DNA of 64,000 nucleotides from Rhyacichthys aspro (GCA_036850595.1 CM072148.1:8297118-8361117), one strand, 5' to 3'. Numbered from the stretch's first letter, positions 1-15,065 are shown. Translations and numbers: made by a program. The notes: generated from the sequence alone by a model not told the origin.

Positions 1-3000
1 ATACTTGATAGTGTGATTGAACTTTATGATTCAGACTTTATCGAAATATTAATTGTCTGAATAGAAATCATTTTTGTCCTAAATCAGACTGATAGTTTGC
101 TACTTTCCCCAAACCTCATTGTCTCCACTAAAAAGCAACACTTGTGGATGTTTTATGTGTCTGAGCCTCACTAAAACAACCTTGTTTTGTTCTGTTTAGA
201 GTTAGTCCTATTGTTTTTTTTATTGTCTAGTTATCCAATCACAAACCCCATCCACTGTAGAGGACCTCTGAAGTGGGGCAATGCTTGAGTGGGCAGAGGA
301 GTATTGTATGTGGAGCATCCCTTTACAGCCTGCAATTCCAGTGAATTAGCTCCTTTTAGTAGACGGCTCAGTGCATTGCTTTTAGGGAGCTGCCCCTTCA
401 GGACCGCGGGGGTAATAGCTGCCCGTTCTGCCATTAAACTACACACTCACCAAATCAATTGATTGCTTTACACGACCTTGATCTGTCGTGAATCAAATCA
501 AAAGCATCGACAGGCATAATTGTCCCGATAAGGGCCGCTCACGGGACACTAGTTTAGATAATGCAGCGGTTTAGTGTCTGGTAATGAATGGAGCTCGTTA
601 TTTAGCCACATTGTTCTGCTAATGGCCATTAAACACAACATGCATCAGGCATCCGAGCATCACCAAAGTAGCCTCTGTTTAGGAAACACGGCCACAGGGG
701 AAGCATTGTAATGCGGTCCAGTTAATGGAGGGATTAATTCCTGGCTGTGGCACTGTCTAACTAAAATAATCCCTGTGTGTATCCATCGGCACCGTCCAAA
801 TAAAGCGTGACATGATGCCCAACAGGCTGATCCCTTTGAAAATGAACAAGAATCATTAAAAAGAAATAACGGCAGTAGAGGGGTGCAGTGTTGTGCGTTG
901 ATACTCTTTCAAAGATCAGATATGGTGCATTAAAACTCATTTCTAATCTTGTTAAACAAAGCTCCCCTGGAATGGCTGGGAAAACGGAGAAACAGAAATG
1001 ACTTAAATGTCCCAGAGGCGCGTCGGTGATGAACAGCTTTGAAGCAGCTGCTGCAGCATGTTTTTGGCGTTTGGTCTCTGGTGTCGCTCGCCTTCTGACA
1101 CCGAGCACCAGAGACAGCCATCTGCACAGATGGACATCACTGCTGCAAAGGGAGCTCTTTTACAGCTGCGCTTGTTTTATAACCCCACATCCAAATTAAA
1201 TCAAGCAAAGTGGAGCTGAATCATTTTTATTTCAGCCGGCATTACAATCAGAACATTTTATTTACCAGGACGACCGGAGAGATTATAGGTGATTTAATTC
1301 ATTTACTCAAGCAAAGGTCAGCGATCTTTGCTAAACCCATGTGAAATACAATTTATAATGATTTAAATCAACAATCACTTCACTGGGATCTATATTTGTC
1401 CTTTTATATGTTTCTATGGCAATAGTTTGTTCACAAAAGAGCCCAGCGCAACATAGAATATATGTGGGATGTTAACAGTAGATGTAAAAACATACACATG
1501 GATGAGCTATTACTTGAATCTTAACACAACAGTGTGAAAATAAACACAGCAGGTTGCGTTGACAATAAACAATGATTTAAAGTTATGTTGAAGGTGTAGT
1601 ATAAATACAGTTGAGCTGAAATCATGAATGAAGACATTTAGCTTTAACCTATCCACAGGAAAATGGCAGATTCTTATCCATGAGCTATTCCAGGGCCACG
1701 TTGAAGCTGCTTTTAAACTCATTTTCTTGGTGAACTGACAGCTCAGAGAGAGGACACGTCTCATGGACCTTCTGTACGTGGGCAACACACACACACTGTA
1801 TATGACTCATTTTGGAGCCTGGTGCCAGTAATTCTTTTTGCATGCCTTCTTCAGCTCCAACTCGACTCCTTAAATGTGTCTGAGGAGGTCAAGTGGGCAT
1901 GACATTTCTATCTGGCTGCCCAGAATCACGCTCCTCTGCACCACTCAGACTAGGTTTCACATCTGAAAATCCAGACTGGGAGAATGAAAATGGATTTTGG
2001 CCATACAGCTGGTGATTAAAGCCAAAATGAGATTCTGGCAGAGAGTCGATAATCCGACATTTCTAGTGACACAACGTCTCAATCTCTCAAACATGAATGG
2101 AACGTGGTGAAGCTGAGATGGAGCTCAGAGAGGTGAGGCTGGCCTTGTGACAAGTCTACACAGGAGCCTTGGACACGGTCTTTTACAGAAAAATAAATAT
2201 AACACATTTGAATGAACACAAAAGCAGACGATAATGTGCATCATGTTCCAGCAGCGGGATCCTTGAGGGAAGAAAGTAAGCATGACCTGGAAGGAACATG
2301 GAAGCCTTGAAAGGTAAAAAATAAGAAAACTATAAAATGTTTTAAATTAACGTTGATGGTGTTTGGAACGGGCTGGCGCTGCTGTCAAAATGTTTACTAC
2401 TGTTTAAGAGGCCAGGGTAAAGTTTGTGTCATTAAAAGTGAGTCCAGCAGTATGGTGTGTGAGTGAACAGTGAACACACTCCTACACCGAGCTGCCCAGA
2501 ACGCTGTCTGACTCTGTGTGTAGGAGTGTCGACTGAACGGTGGCCATGGGTAAATGCCAACTTTTTTGAGGGCTGCAATGACAGCCACAAATATAGACCC
2601 TAGTTAGAGAAATACTCCAAATAGAAAAAATGTCAAGTTTGTACAAAACATAGCCACATCATGCTGTTTAAAGACATCAACATTGTCAAATCTAGTGTAA
2701 ATGATGTGTTATTTATATTGTTTTACAGTTTGTTGTCTTTAATTTGTGACTAAACATGACCAAAACTATGTTAATACAAGTTTTATACACACAATCATGA
2801 GTGTGTGTAATTCCAACCAAGCTTACTTTTAGCATTCTGTGGCAATCAGCATATTTTACAATCTAAGACCTTGTTCATGAAGTGTTTTCCCTTTTTCTCA
2901 ATGTAGATCTACATTCAAGATTCAGCATTTAAAGAGTACAATTTTATCCTTTGCTGTCCACAACAAATACCAAGCAGTGTAAAACTTAAGTGTACATACA

Positions 3001-4260
3001 AGATATAAAATAGACTAAAGTAGTGCAATTTAACTGCAGGATGTGATGGGAATACTATGCACATAACTATGTACAGCGATGAAGTGCAACAACAGCTGGA
3101 TGTGCAATCAGCAACAAATGTGCAGATCTAAAAGTGGCCAGCTCATGTTGTTCTGTTCATTCCTGGAACTAAACAGTCAGTCCATTCACTTCATGGTTTC
3201 ACGCCTCTTCACGTGAAACCAGTCTGCTTTTCAAACAACTGTGAACAATTTTCTTAGAATTGGAACAGTTAATCTTTTTCAAATTGCATGATCCAGAGGC
3301 AGTTTAATTCGGCGTATGTTGATAATACCTCCTGTTTTCTATGCAATTGGGCAGTTTTATCTGTGTTTTATTTCGTCCGCCTCCTGGAAATACAACTCAA
3401 ATCCAAAGAAAACAAACTAATTCTTCGTATCGAATTAAAAAAGAAGAAAACCTGAATACTGCAGCTAGCCTTGAGAGCACAGGGACTGGTGTATGTTTCA
3501 TGATGATTTTCTGAGGACATCATTTTGATGAAAATGTGAGCTGCTTCATGTTGCTGTGACGCCCAGTGTAGCCGTGCTCATGTTGAACAGATGCAGTTAA
3601 ACGTCACCCGCTGCCTGCTCTATGTTCTGGACACTGGCTCGCTCGGGCAGAACCCCCCCAATTACCTCCTCAACCCGGATGGCAGTGATAGACAGCGAGG
3701 AGGCGAGAGGGCACAGGCCTCGCCGCTGTCTCCAGGTGTAATGGATGGTGTGCTGCTGGACAAAGAGTTTGAACGAAAACCAGGGCTGCAGTGTTATGTT
3801 GACCTTTAGAGTGATGGACGTTTTGGGGATGGGGGTGTTATTTTGTCACTTTGAGTCTTGTCAGTGAAGGGAAAAAAGCAGGGCCAGAGATGGTGTGAAC
3901 GAGGGGTTGGCGCTTGTAACTGGCGTCCCATTAAGTGTGTGTGGAGGTGGGCGGTGATACCTGGCCCGCGGTCGGAGCTGCCTTCATGTAAAAAAACTCC
4001 ACGGTGCAAATATGCTGCGGTTACGTGCTCTTTACTGAGGGAAATAAACAACTACAGCTGATTATTTACTTGTTCCCTTTTCCAAATAGGACTCTCAAGA
4101 GCAAAATAATCTCGGCAACATATTTTTCCGAATTAAAATAATCTATAATTTTTGCACACAAAAACATGTTAAATCATGTTGTGATTTAGCATATGACTGA
4201 GTCAGATGAATGATGTTTTTGTTTTCTGGAACCAGAATCTGTTCATTTGTTTTGTTATTG
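1..4260. other. unique non-coding DNA, CNE-like in first 1.2 kb
   Basis: No open frame here exceeds about 115 codons and none resembles a known protein. About 300-1250 is low in simple repeats and rich in homeobox-type AT cores and short conserved-looking blocks, in the style of vertebrate developmental non-coding elements; that reading is inference. About 2930-3120 has the cadence of a fish interspersed repeat (many runs like 'tacaagatataaaatag' and 'gtgcaat'), but I could not assign a family. About 3590-3800 is locally GC-rich and contains a hairpin, listed separately. Confidence 0.4.
3691..3730 (+). other. GC-rich 40-nt hairpin
   Basis: GACAGC at the left pairs with GCTGTC at the right end, and a second stem (GAGG with CCTC) follows after a 3-nt bulge, giving about 10 base pairs around a 17-nt loop. 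It lies in a short GC-rich segment with an open frame of 72 codons (3591-3809) that resembles no known protein. There is no sign that it is a known RNA. Confidence 0.25.
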
Positions 4261-4268
4261 TCCTATTG
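4261..4268. repeat. left 8-bp target-site duplication of hAT MITE
   Basis: TCCTATTG here is repeated exactly at 4655-4662 directly after the element's right terminus. Confidence 0.8.
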
Positions 4269-4654
4269 CAGTGATTCTAAACTGTCACCTTTCCATCCAG
4301 CCCTCCAGCACATTACAAAATCAGAAAACATGAGGAAAAATAGGTAGATTAGAAACATAAATGTGGTTATTAAAATGACAGAGAAACAAAAAAAATTCAT
4401 ATGTATTTATTTTTTCACATCAAATCAAACGTGAAATGCTTTTTTGTTTTGTTTTTTTAACTTAAAACAACCTGTTAAAGTTTTCAGTCAAAAAAGAAAA
4501 AGAAGACAATATATTTAACCAGGAGAAATCTAATAAAAGCGAAGGAATGTATGCATTTATTTATTTAACAATTTATTTTATTTTGAAAATCTGCCTTTTG
4601 CAGCACCTGTGAAAAACAAGCTGGCCCTCGAGCAAATTTAGTTGATGACCTCTG
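4269..4654. mobile_element. hAT-type MITE, 386 bp
   Basis: The element begins CAGTGATTCTAAACT and its right end, read on the other strand, begins CAGAGGTCATCAACT, so the termini match at about 10 of 15 positions. It is flanked on both sides by the identical octamer TCCTATTG (4261-4268 and 4655-4662). An 8-bp duplication plus CAG...CTG ends is the signature of the hAT superfamily. The interior is A/T-rich with no transposase frame, so it is non-autonomous. The diverged termini suggest an old insertion, although the duplication is intact. Confidence 0.8.
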
Positions 4655-4662
4655 TCCTATTG
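4655..4662. repeat. right 8-bp target-site duplication of hAT MITE
   Basis: Exact copy of the octamer at 4261-4268, placed immediately after the terminal CTG of the element. Confidence 0.8.
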
Positions 4663-7485
<2,823 letters not shown>

Positions 7486-8060
7486 GTTAACGTAGCCAAA
7501 CTTACTAATTTTGGCCTAATACGTCTTCCGTCCACGCAACTCAACAGGTGCAAAGCTCGGCAATTAAGAAATAACCGGAAGTTCAAGAAAACGCACAAAA
7601 TAGGCTTAAATTACTGTGTGAAAAGAATGAGTAAATGAATGAGTAAAAGGGACTAGAAAACCCGGGAGCGATTAATTAAAAAAGAGAAGACGGAAGATGT
7701 CTTTGCGTCTGAGAAAAGCAAAGAGGCCAGCAAAGAGGAGCGCTGCGTAAACGAGGAAACAGTGTTGTGTTTATGAAGCGGACCTGGAGCTAATGAGGCC
7801 AACACCTGTGAAACTGTTTGATCAACACAGCTCTGTTCCTCAAGTGCCTACTGCTGACAACACCAAACAATATTTTAAAACTGTATTTCCACATCAGAGA
7901 ATATTGTTTTTTATGGACGCCATTTTTTCTTTGTGTCAATCAAATACGGATTTCTGGACAGGATTTATTCAACTTCAGAGCTGAGGGCCACAGACAAATC
8001 CAAGTGGATTACAGGAGGCTATCGACTCTACTGAGACTGCGCGCTGCTCACGAGGGAACG
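7486..8060 (+). promoter_or_regulatory. candidate promoter and non-coding first exon
   Basis: Compared with its neighbours this block has more CpG and less simple repeat. It ends at a consensus 5' splice site (GTGAGT at 8061) and is followed 104 bp later by a strong RE1 silencer element. No long frame is open up to the donor, so any exon here would be 5' UTR or lncRNA. The transcription start cannot be placed; no clear TATA box stands at a fixed distance. The call is inference from the donor, the CpG content and the RE1, and needs transcript evidence. Confidence 0.3.
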
Positions 8061-8066
8061 GTGAGT
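8061..8066 (+). other. candidate splice donor
   Basis: GAACG followed by GTGAGT matches the vertebrate U1 consensus well. On its own this is weak, since such hexamers occur by chance every few kb, but its position between a CpG-richer block and an RE1 site raises interest. Confidence 0.3.
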
Positions 8067-8163
8067 GAAACTTCATTATTCTCGGTGATATTGTAGCTCT
8101 TGAATCAGACTGTGTTGAACTGTGATGCGTTCACTGACTACAGTCGACTTTTGCGCGCACTGA

Positions 8164-8184
8164 GTCGCTGTCCTTGGTGCTGAA
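8164..8184 (-). promoter_or_regulatory. RE1/NRSE site for REST (NRSF)
   Basis: Read on the + strand, GTCGCTGTCC then TT then GGTGCTGAA matches the reverse complement of the 21-bp RE1 consensus at 19 of 21 positions, including every invariant position of both half-sites with the canonical 2-bp spacing. RE1 is the binding site of the zinc-finger repressor REST, which silences neuronal genes in non-neuronal cells. A match this close is not expected by chance in 64 kb. It implies that a neuronal transcription unit lies nearby. Confidence 0.75.
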
Positions 8185-8208
8185 TCACTGCTGTGTTGCA
8201 GTGATAGA

Positions 8209-8218
8209 GGACAGCGCA
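8209..8218 (+). promoter_or_regulatory. RE1 right half-site
   Basis: GGACAGCGCA repeats the right half of the RE1 consensus (GGACAGCGCC) with one mismatch, 25 bp past the full site and in the opposite orientation. No matching left half (TTCAGCACC) is seen at the proper spacing. Confidence 0.4.
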
Positions 8219-10855
8219 CTGCGAGAAAAAGCAGAAAACAGTAGAAACGTGAATGAAAGAGTCAAGGACACAGTGAGCTGCTCTTCACGATCTTATACCT
8301 TTGAAGGAAAATGGAAAAGTATTAAAATGGTTTCTGTCTCATCACTGCTCCGTATTAATCAGACTTGTGGTCCTTGAACTTTTACTAACAAATGAATTAG
8401 TGCCTGCTATTACCTGGATATACTGTTCCATTCCAATGTGTGTGTCTTAATGTTTGGTGCATCTGTTATATGTCTTCTGCAAAGATTTTCACTAAAATGA
8501 ACTTGAGGTATGCACTGGTGTGTTGCTAATAATAGCTGACAGGCAGGTAGTTAGTTTGATGTTGTCTAAATGTCAGCTCAGTTAAGAATCCATCCCTTAG
8601 AAATGGCCATTTGAGGAGGCCAAGCAGCAAGTGACCCTTATTTAACTGAAGTCTGATGATGCACACTGACCCATTAAGATGAGCCGCCCATGAGTTTGAG
8701 CTGTGTTTTGTATCAGTGTACACAGAGCATGCACTGCCCTTAGGTTAAAGCAGTGTAAAGTACCTGCTTTTGGTTAATGTTCCATTAACTAAAACCAGAC
8801 ATGACGGACTGCAACACCTTTACAGTCAAATAAATCTCCTGTAGCAGTGAATCTAATGCAGAGTCAGATTTCACAGCATGCTACTGTCACATTATCCTGT
8901 GGCTAATTCAGTCTAATTGAGTAATGACAACAGCACTGCAATGTGACACCTCCATTGCAAGGTCAGTTCAAAGCATTGCCAGCTTCACACAGAGAAACTG
9001 AGTCTGATCCACTCGTACCACAGAGCTCTCAGCAGGAGCTAGACCCAAATCCAATAAATCTAACGGCAGGTATCAAACACATGTACAGACTCACATGCAG
9101 CTGCACAGACTCTGGAGCTGCTGTTGCTTATTTACAACACACTGTGGTGGTGAGCTTTATGTACTGTACTGACTGTACTTTATTATAAGAGTAGTGTATT
9201 TAAGTTCATCTTGAGGCATTTTACCAGTGTATTGTCCAAAAACATTAAATGTAACCTGATTCATTTACATTAAAAGCCAAAGGGCACTATCAATCTGAGT
9301 TTCTTATGGAGAATATAGATGGATTGATGGATGGATGGATGGATAGAAAGACAGAAAGACATGGTGTCTGTAGTGTTGGTATTTGAATAGCACTGCTTTC
9401 ATATTGTGCTCTTTCACTTCATAAGCTTTTCACTCCAGTGCTCCTTAGAAACCTACATGGACTTTTCAAAAAGAACACTTATGCAAGTACCAATTTCTGC
9501 TCCAGACATTGGCGAGCCATAGTAACCTTGGTCCTCTTCCTGTGTCTTTGTTGATGAGGACAGAAACTCCTGGATCTGACTGAATCTAGTACATTTAAAG
9601 TGATTCATTATAATCACAAGCTAATCTGACAGCATCCAACAGGCAGTGTCCATCACACCTCTCAGTGGGAGATGCTCCTTCAAGGTAGAGTGCCATTAAC
9701 TTGTCATACTTTCCATTCAACACTTCACTGTATGTGTTCTTAATGTATTTCTGTACAAGCATGACATTCTTGAGCAATACAAGGTAAAAACAACTGGACA
9801 CATAAATTAAAGTGTGTTAATGAAGAGGACATGGACATGTATTTGTACACGGTCCCTGAAAAATCAAGAATAGGCTGGTGTTGACAGCACACACGTTACT
9901 ACATGAGTAATATATACAGATACATTTAATAATGTTGTTGAGTACATTTTGAGTACATTGCCCCGTGTTTCTTCCTGTGCTTTGCCGTGAACCCTGTGTT
10001 TGATGTATAATGCCTCTCTTGGTTTCTCCTGAGACCTGGGAGAGGTCCATAGGATCTCTCTGCTAGGATACAGTCCTCTGGGACATTATATGATCAAAGG
10101 ACTTTGACTGTGTGAAGCCCTTTTGCTGAGAGTAGGACAGAAAACCAATGTAATCAGTTTTCAGCCTGTGAATCAGTGTGGATGGACAGTCTCTTTACAG
10201 CAGTGCAAAAAACACAACACCTTTCACAAATAACATATCCATCTATATATCCATATTATCATCCAAAAAAAACCCCAACAACTCTGCATGTTATCATCCA
10301 CGTTATATGTTGAAAGACAGGCTTATACAGAACTTAAACTACTTCATTAAGGAAAAAAAAAAAAAAAAGTGTGTGTTTTACCTTAAACACCAAAGATTAC
10401 ACATCCTTAATTTTGGCCAACAGAAAAAAAAATTGAGATAACGGTGCTGCATTCATGAGATAGCAGCAATAATGGCGTCTGCTTAGAAAAGATCACATCG
10501 TCAAAGTTGAATTTTAAGATTACTGTCGTGCACTGTAGTAAATGATCATCATCTCAATTCATCACCCTGTGTTAGCAAAAGCAACTTTTAACATTTCAAG
10601 CAACAATTGCTTATGTATTAGCAAATATTAAAAGTTATTCTGGACATCAGTACTTACTAATGGAGCCGATTATTGGCACAGCAGCGACGAGAAGAACCTT
10701 TCTTTTTCCCAAGGTGCAGTGCATGGCCGCGTAAATGCTATAGATATCGCCTGATAATCCGTATCAACACCTTGTTTAAATGAATTACTTTATCTAAACA
10801 GTCATAGCTCGGCCGAATATGAGCATAACATGTTAATATACCGTCTCTGCATATA
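8219..10855. other. unique non-coding DNA with small microsatellites
   Basis: No recognisable gene. Contains the GATG tract at 9319-9344 and a poly-A run near 10351-10368. The segment about 9990-10140 has the look of a decayed interspersed repeat but could not be assigned. Confidence 0.4.
9319..9344. repeat. (GATG)n microsatellite
   Basis: Six to seven imperfect GATG units, followed by two AGAAAGAC units up to about 9361. Confidence 0.85.
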
Positions 10856-10863
10856 GCATAGAT
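10856..10863. repeat. left 8-bp target-site duplication of hAT MITE
   Basis: GCATAGAT, repeated exactly at 11304-11311. Confidence 0.9.
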
Positions 10864-11303
10864 CAGTGGTGGGCAAACTAAGGCCCGGTGGCCACATGCG
10901 GCCCGTTGAGCTGTGTAATGCGGCCCGCCAAGCATTTACAAAGTATTTATAAGTAAATATTTGGCCATTTTCCTTAAATGCCTTGTGCTTTTGCTAAAGC
11001 TACCATCATATCTACATACAGAAAACTTCCATTCACACAAGTTTTTAATATGGAGCGGACAGAGATATTTGACAGAGATTATTGACTGAAGTCCAGTCAG
11101 TAGCCATAAATCTTATTAGAAACTGTTGCTGTTTTCAAAGAACATAATATCAGCCTCCACTTTTCCACCAAACATTATACTAACCAGAAATGGTACAGGT
11201 TTCCTAATGTAATTAATACTAGTTTATAGTTTACTGGTCCGGCCCGTCTGTCAGATTTTAAAACCCAGTGTGGCCCTTGAGCCAAAAAGTTTGCCCACCC
11301 CTG
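10864..11303. mobile_element. hAT-type MITE, 440 bp
   Basis: The left end is CAGTGGTGGGCAAACT. The right end, read on the other strand, is CAGGGGTGGGCAAACT, so 15 of 16 terminal bases match. The element is bounded by the perfect octamer GCATAGAT on both sides. The 'gtgggcaaact...ggcccg' ends are the classical form of many vertebrate hAT (Charlie-like) non-autonomous elements. The ends are GC-rich (several 'ggccc' motifs) while the core is AT-rich and lacks any transposase frame. Excision would leave the 8-bp target sequence. Confidence 0.92.
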
Positions 11304-11311
11304 GCATAGAT
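11304..11311. repeat. right 8-bp target-site duplication of hAT MITE
   Basis: GCATAGAT immediately after the terminal CTG, identical to 10856-10863. Confidence 0.9.
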
Positions 11312-13398
11312 CCAACATAACCCTGTTACATTTTGCTTCAAATCATAAACAATTGTGAAAGTCATACTCAAGATCTTTCGATAAATCCAACAAATGGCCA
11401 GTGTCCTTTTATCAGTGTAGCACTAACCTATTTTTTATAATGTTTAATGGGCTGCATGAGATAAGGCAGGTGATCACTAGCATTCTTTCTCCTCTCCTTA
11501 TTTGTGCTTCACTTACTGTTTCACATCGTGCAATTTTTCTATAAAGGGCCTTTTTTGAAACTGATTACAAGTGATTTGTTTCTGCTACATTTTTTATTTG
11601 ATCCCTTCCAATTGTGGCTCTAACAGCCTGCTGCAAAGAGATAAGTAAAATCTGTTTTGCACAGAGAGAGCCCTCCCTGTACCATATTATTTTGATGCTA
11701 TTGTTCCAGGTCCCAGATGTGAAAGTAATAGCTCTTCATCTCAACGACAAGCACTTGGTGGGCAGGAGGCTTTTAGTTTGAAAATGACTTAATGGGAAAC
11801 TAAAGGAAGGCTAGAATTAAAAACACGGCGTCTAAGTTGAAGCATTTTTTTCATCAAACTATCCCCAGGTGCAATCCCATTCTTGTCGTGCATGTAAATG
11901 ACACTTTCCTCACATTCTTTCTTTACTGCAGGGCGGTCGAGCAGTGTCAGCCGCTTCAGCTGCACTGCTGTATCTATTTCAAACAGGATTTCATCAGCCA
12001 CTGAAGCTCCATCACTGCTCTTCGTCGCTGTTTACTTTAAGTCTCTCTGATCCACAAAGTAAATGGAACACAATGTGATGGACAATGCCATGCTCTGAAA
12101 TGTCCGAAGGTTGGAGAGCAGCCTTTTCATGTGATAACAGGCTCCGGCTGGCACTGAGGTTTTCACACGTGTCTGCCCGAGTGTTTCTGACAGCAGGAGG
12201 AATATAAGGCAGCCGTTTGTGCAAACCAGCACTAACCACATCAAAATGAAGGCTTTCATCTCGCCCGCAGTCACTGAGACATATCATTCAAGGCTCAAAG
12301 GCAGAAGAGGTTCTAGTGCAGCAGACCGCAGAGAGATGGCACCGTTTAAATCCAGGGCAGCACTCCAGCCCATAAGTCTTTATTAATATTACACACATAC
12401 AACAATTTGCTTTCATTCATATGCAAAAGCAATACTTCTGAGCTGAAAGTGCATTATGAACTAGTATAAAGAGCATTCAACATGCACACTTTCACTATTA
12501 AATGTCATTTGCAAACATAACGGGGATGCAAAATACTTCTTGTTTGATGTATTGCTGTACCTTTCTTTGCTGGTAATCCCTTGTTCTTGGGAATTAGATA
12601 ATAAAGCAATATGTTATGCTCACACATCCCTGATAGTCTATGCATACTCCGCATAATTTATTGTGTCTTTCATCTCGGACAAATAAGAAGCTCCATCCCT
12701 CGTGTGCTGGAGCATGAGGCTAAATATTTCCTCCAAAACATATCAGGCATAAACGAAATGTAAAAAATGGAAGGTGCCATTGTTGCACTGCTTTTCAATG
12801 TGTGCCTACTCTTTTCATCTCCATGGAGACCAGGAATGTACTGCTATGTGCATAAAGTAGTACCACCTCTTTAAATCACATCATCGTAGAGGCCTTTCTT
12901 TCCTCCATGTACTTTTACAGTCTGTGCTCTTATAAACAATTGGCTTGCTCTGTTTCATTTTTCTGAGCATTAAAAGTTCTAACTTTGTTTGTGAATAGTT
13001 ACAGTAAGATCAGCAACTTTGCATTTCCTCCATAATCTCACTCTACGAAAAACTCTTTTGAATCCAACTCAGAAGGTGTTTTTGGATTGTTCTTGCACCT
13101 CCTTCGGTGTTGTGTTCACTCTGAATGTGTCTTCTGTGAAAACAATGATGTAACAGTTTCCAGAACCTTATTGGCTGTTGGTTACACACAGCAAGTAGAA
13201 CAACAAAACACAGTGTTTTTGTGCTTTGAAAGCTCATCTTCTGATAATATATCATTAGTAATACATACTGTGGCTTCAGTGTTTACAAAGTCTTCTGTAA
13301 TGACTGTAGTGTTAGCAGTGACAGGGTTCACAGCACCTCTACTGGCCTGGTAGACCTACTACAGCGACAGTTCAGTGAACAGCTGAGTATGTGTGTGA
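11312..13398. other. unique DNA, CNE-like 11690-12830
   Basis: No recognisable exon. About 11690-12830 lacks repeats and carries octamer-like (ATGCAAAA) and caudal/Hox-like (GCATAATTTATTG) cores close together, the texture typical of vertebrate enhancers. This is a visual judgement; conservation is untested. Confidence 0.35.
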
Positions 13399-13680
13399 AT
13401 GGACATGGTTTTGATTACTCCCAGCCAGCGTTTGTGTAAGAGGCTACTTAAATGCTTCCCACTTGTGAATAATATTTCCCACTGTGGAGCAATGAACTCT
13501 AAATTGTTTGCAAATTGTTTATGTGCAGCAAGACTTGTCTCTCCAAAACCAATATGTACTGTAGGATCCCTCTTGGTGTTTGCCTGAATGTCCCAGACCA
13601 GCAAACAGCTACAACATTATAATGAAGCGCTGATGATTAGCAGAACATGGCTGAAATTTTGTAATAACACTAAACATCTG
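13399..13680 (-). mobile_element. decayed Tc1-like transposon fragment
   Basis: The + strand text (phrases such as 'cacttgtgaataat', 'actgtggagcaatgaact', 'aattgtttgcaaattg' and 'ccagaccagcaaac') corresponds, from memory, to the strand opposite the transposase gene in a common fish Tc1-like family. An 81-codon frame survives on the - strand (13359-13604). Neither terminal inverted repeats nor TA duplications could be located, so this is an internal relic. The family name is not assigned. Confidence 0.4.
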
Positions 13681-14735
13681 ACAATATCCATTTAAATGTG
13701 TGGTCTATTTTCCACACTTAATGTTATGTGAAACACTGAAGAGAAGTTATTCTTGCACATGAATATGAATCACCAAAAGGACAAGCATTACTGGCTCGAA
13801 TCTGTAAGGAACTAATGCGACACTTATTTACAGCTCATTTGGTAACATTAGTGAAAGGTGTTCAAACACTGACTTGCTTTTAGCCTGTAGGATATTTTAT
13901 TGATAACAACTGACTTATTCATCAGATTGCATCATTAAACCTTAAAACAACTAGACCCTAAACTCATAATGTCAGACACAGTGCCACGTAATATCTGCGG
14001 CATGAGGCCCACACATTGAGGATTAGTGATAGTGTGAACAGATAGTGCACTTAGCATCGGCTCTGAGCTGCTTTGAGCGCTCAGTGATCTGTGCTCATGG
14101 CAGCAAAGAGGCTTTCCTCACTTTTATCACATGCTTTTATTATCTTTACTCTGATGCTTCACCTGGGCTCAACTCTGTGGTTCTGCAGCTACACGGAAAA
14201 CACAGTATGTGACAAACACTGGTTACTGAATAATATGGATCCTGCCCTTGTTAAAGTATTAATGAAACTTTAATGATGTTGGGCATGTATTATCTCTAAC
14301 AAATCTGTAATAAATGTATTTTATATGATTTCTTAAGCGCTACTTTTTAATCTCACAGCTATTTAGCAACATTTTGTGCTGTTACATGATGTTCACAGTG
14401 ACTCCTTTGAGTTTGGTCACTTTAACTTCACCCAAGAGCAGATCAACGCTGGTCTTTGCTCTTTTACATATTTAGATGTTTTTTTCTGTGATTGTATAGT
14501 GAAGTGTTCCTCTTCTATGTCGCGTGTTTTCATTCAGATTCTCAGAGCGGGGGCACATCAGAGTGGTACACTGTTTGTAGAAAAATGGCAACAGGAGTGA
14601 GATCTGGAGATGGGTTAGTTCTACTCACCTAAATGTGTTTGCACTACTGTTTGATTTGTATATGCCTTTTTTTTTCCTATATAGTATATTGTAATTTGTG
14701 TATTTAAGTCTATGTCCAATTGTAGTCTTGTACCA
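13681..14735. other. unique non-coding DNA
   Basis: No recognisable exon or repeat; frames of 60-75 codons only. Confidence 0.4.
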
Positions 14736-14799
14736 GAGTGACAACAGCTGAACCAAATTCCTTGTATGTGCTACATACTTAAAGCTGATTCTGATTCTC
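14736..14799 (+). mobile_element. 3' tail of a LINE-type retroposon
   Basis: The sequence 'aaattccttgtatgtg', then 'acatactt', then 'aaagctgattctgattct' matches the common 3' terminus of fish L2/CR1-like non-LTR elements, which end in short tandem repeats such as GATTCT rather than poly-A. Only the last 60-70 bp are present, consistent with extreme 5' truncation. Confidence 0.5.
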
Positions 14800-15065
14800 A
14801 AACAACACTGTAATCATGACTTGTCTCGGTGGTGCGTGGGACATGGGTTTGTGCTGTAATAAAAAATGTTTCTGCTGTTATGGTTTTTAAGATATTAACG
14901 TTTTATTTTTGGTTTTATGACGTCATCAGCACCCCACTTTATCCAAATTGAACAAAAGTGGTGTTATTCATTTGTGCTTCATTTGTGCTGGGTTTGTGCT
15001 GTTAAAATTTTCATTTGGGCTGTTATGGTTTTTAAGATAAAAAAGGTTATTTTCTTAGAATGGTC

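Noticed and set aside
3591..3809. 72-codon GC-rich frame as a gene
   Set aside because: No recognisable domain or splice context; the GC bias is explained by a local hairpin.
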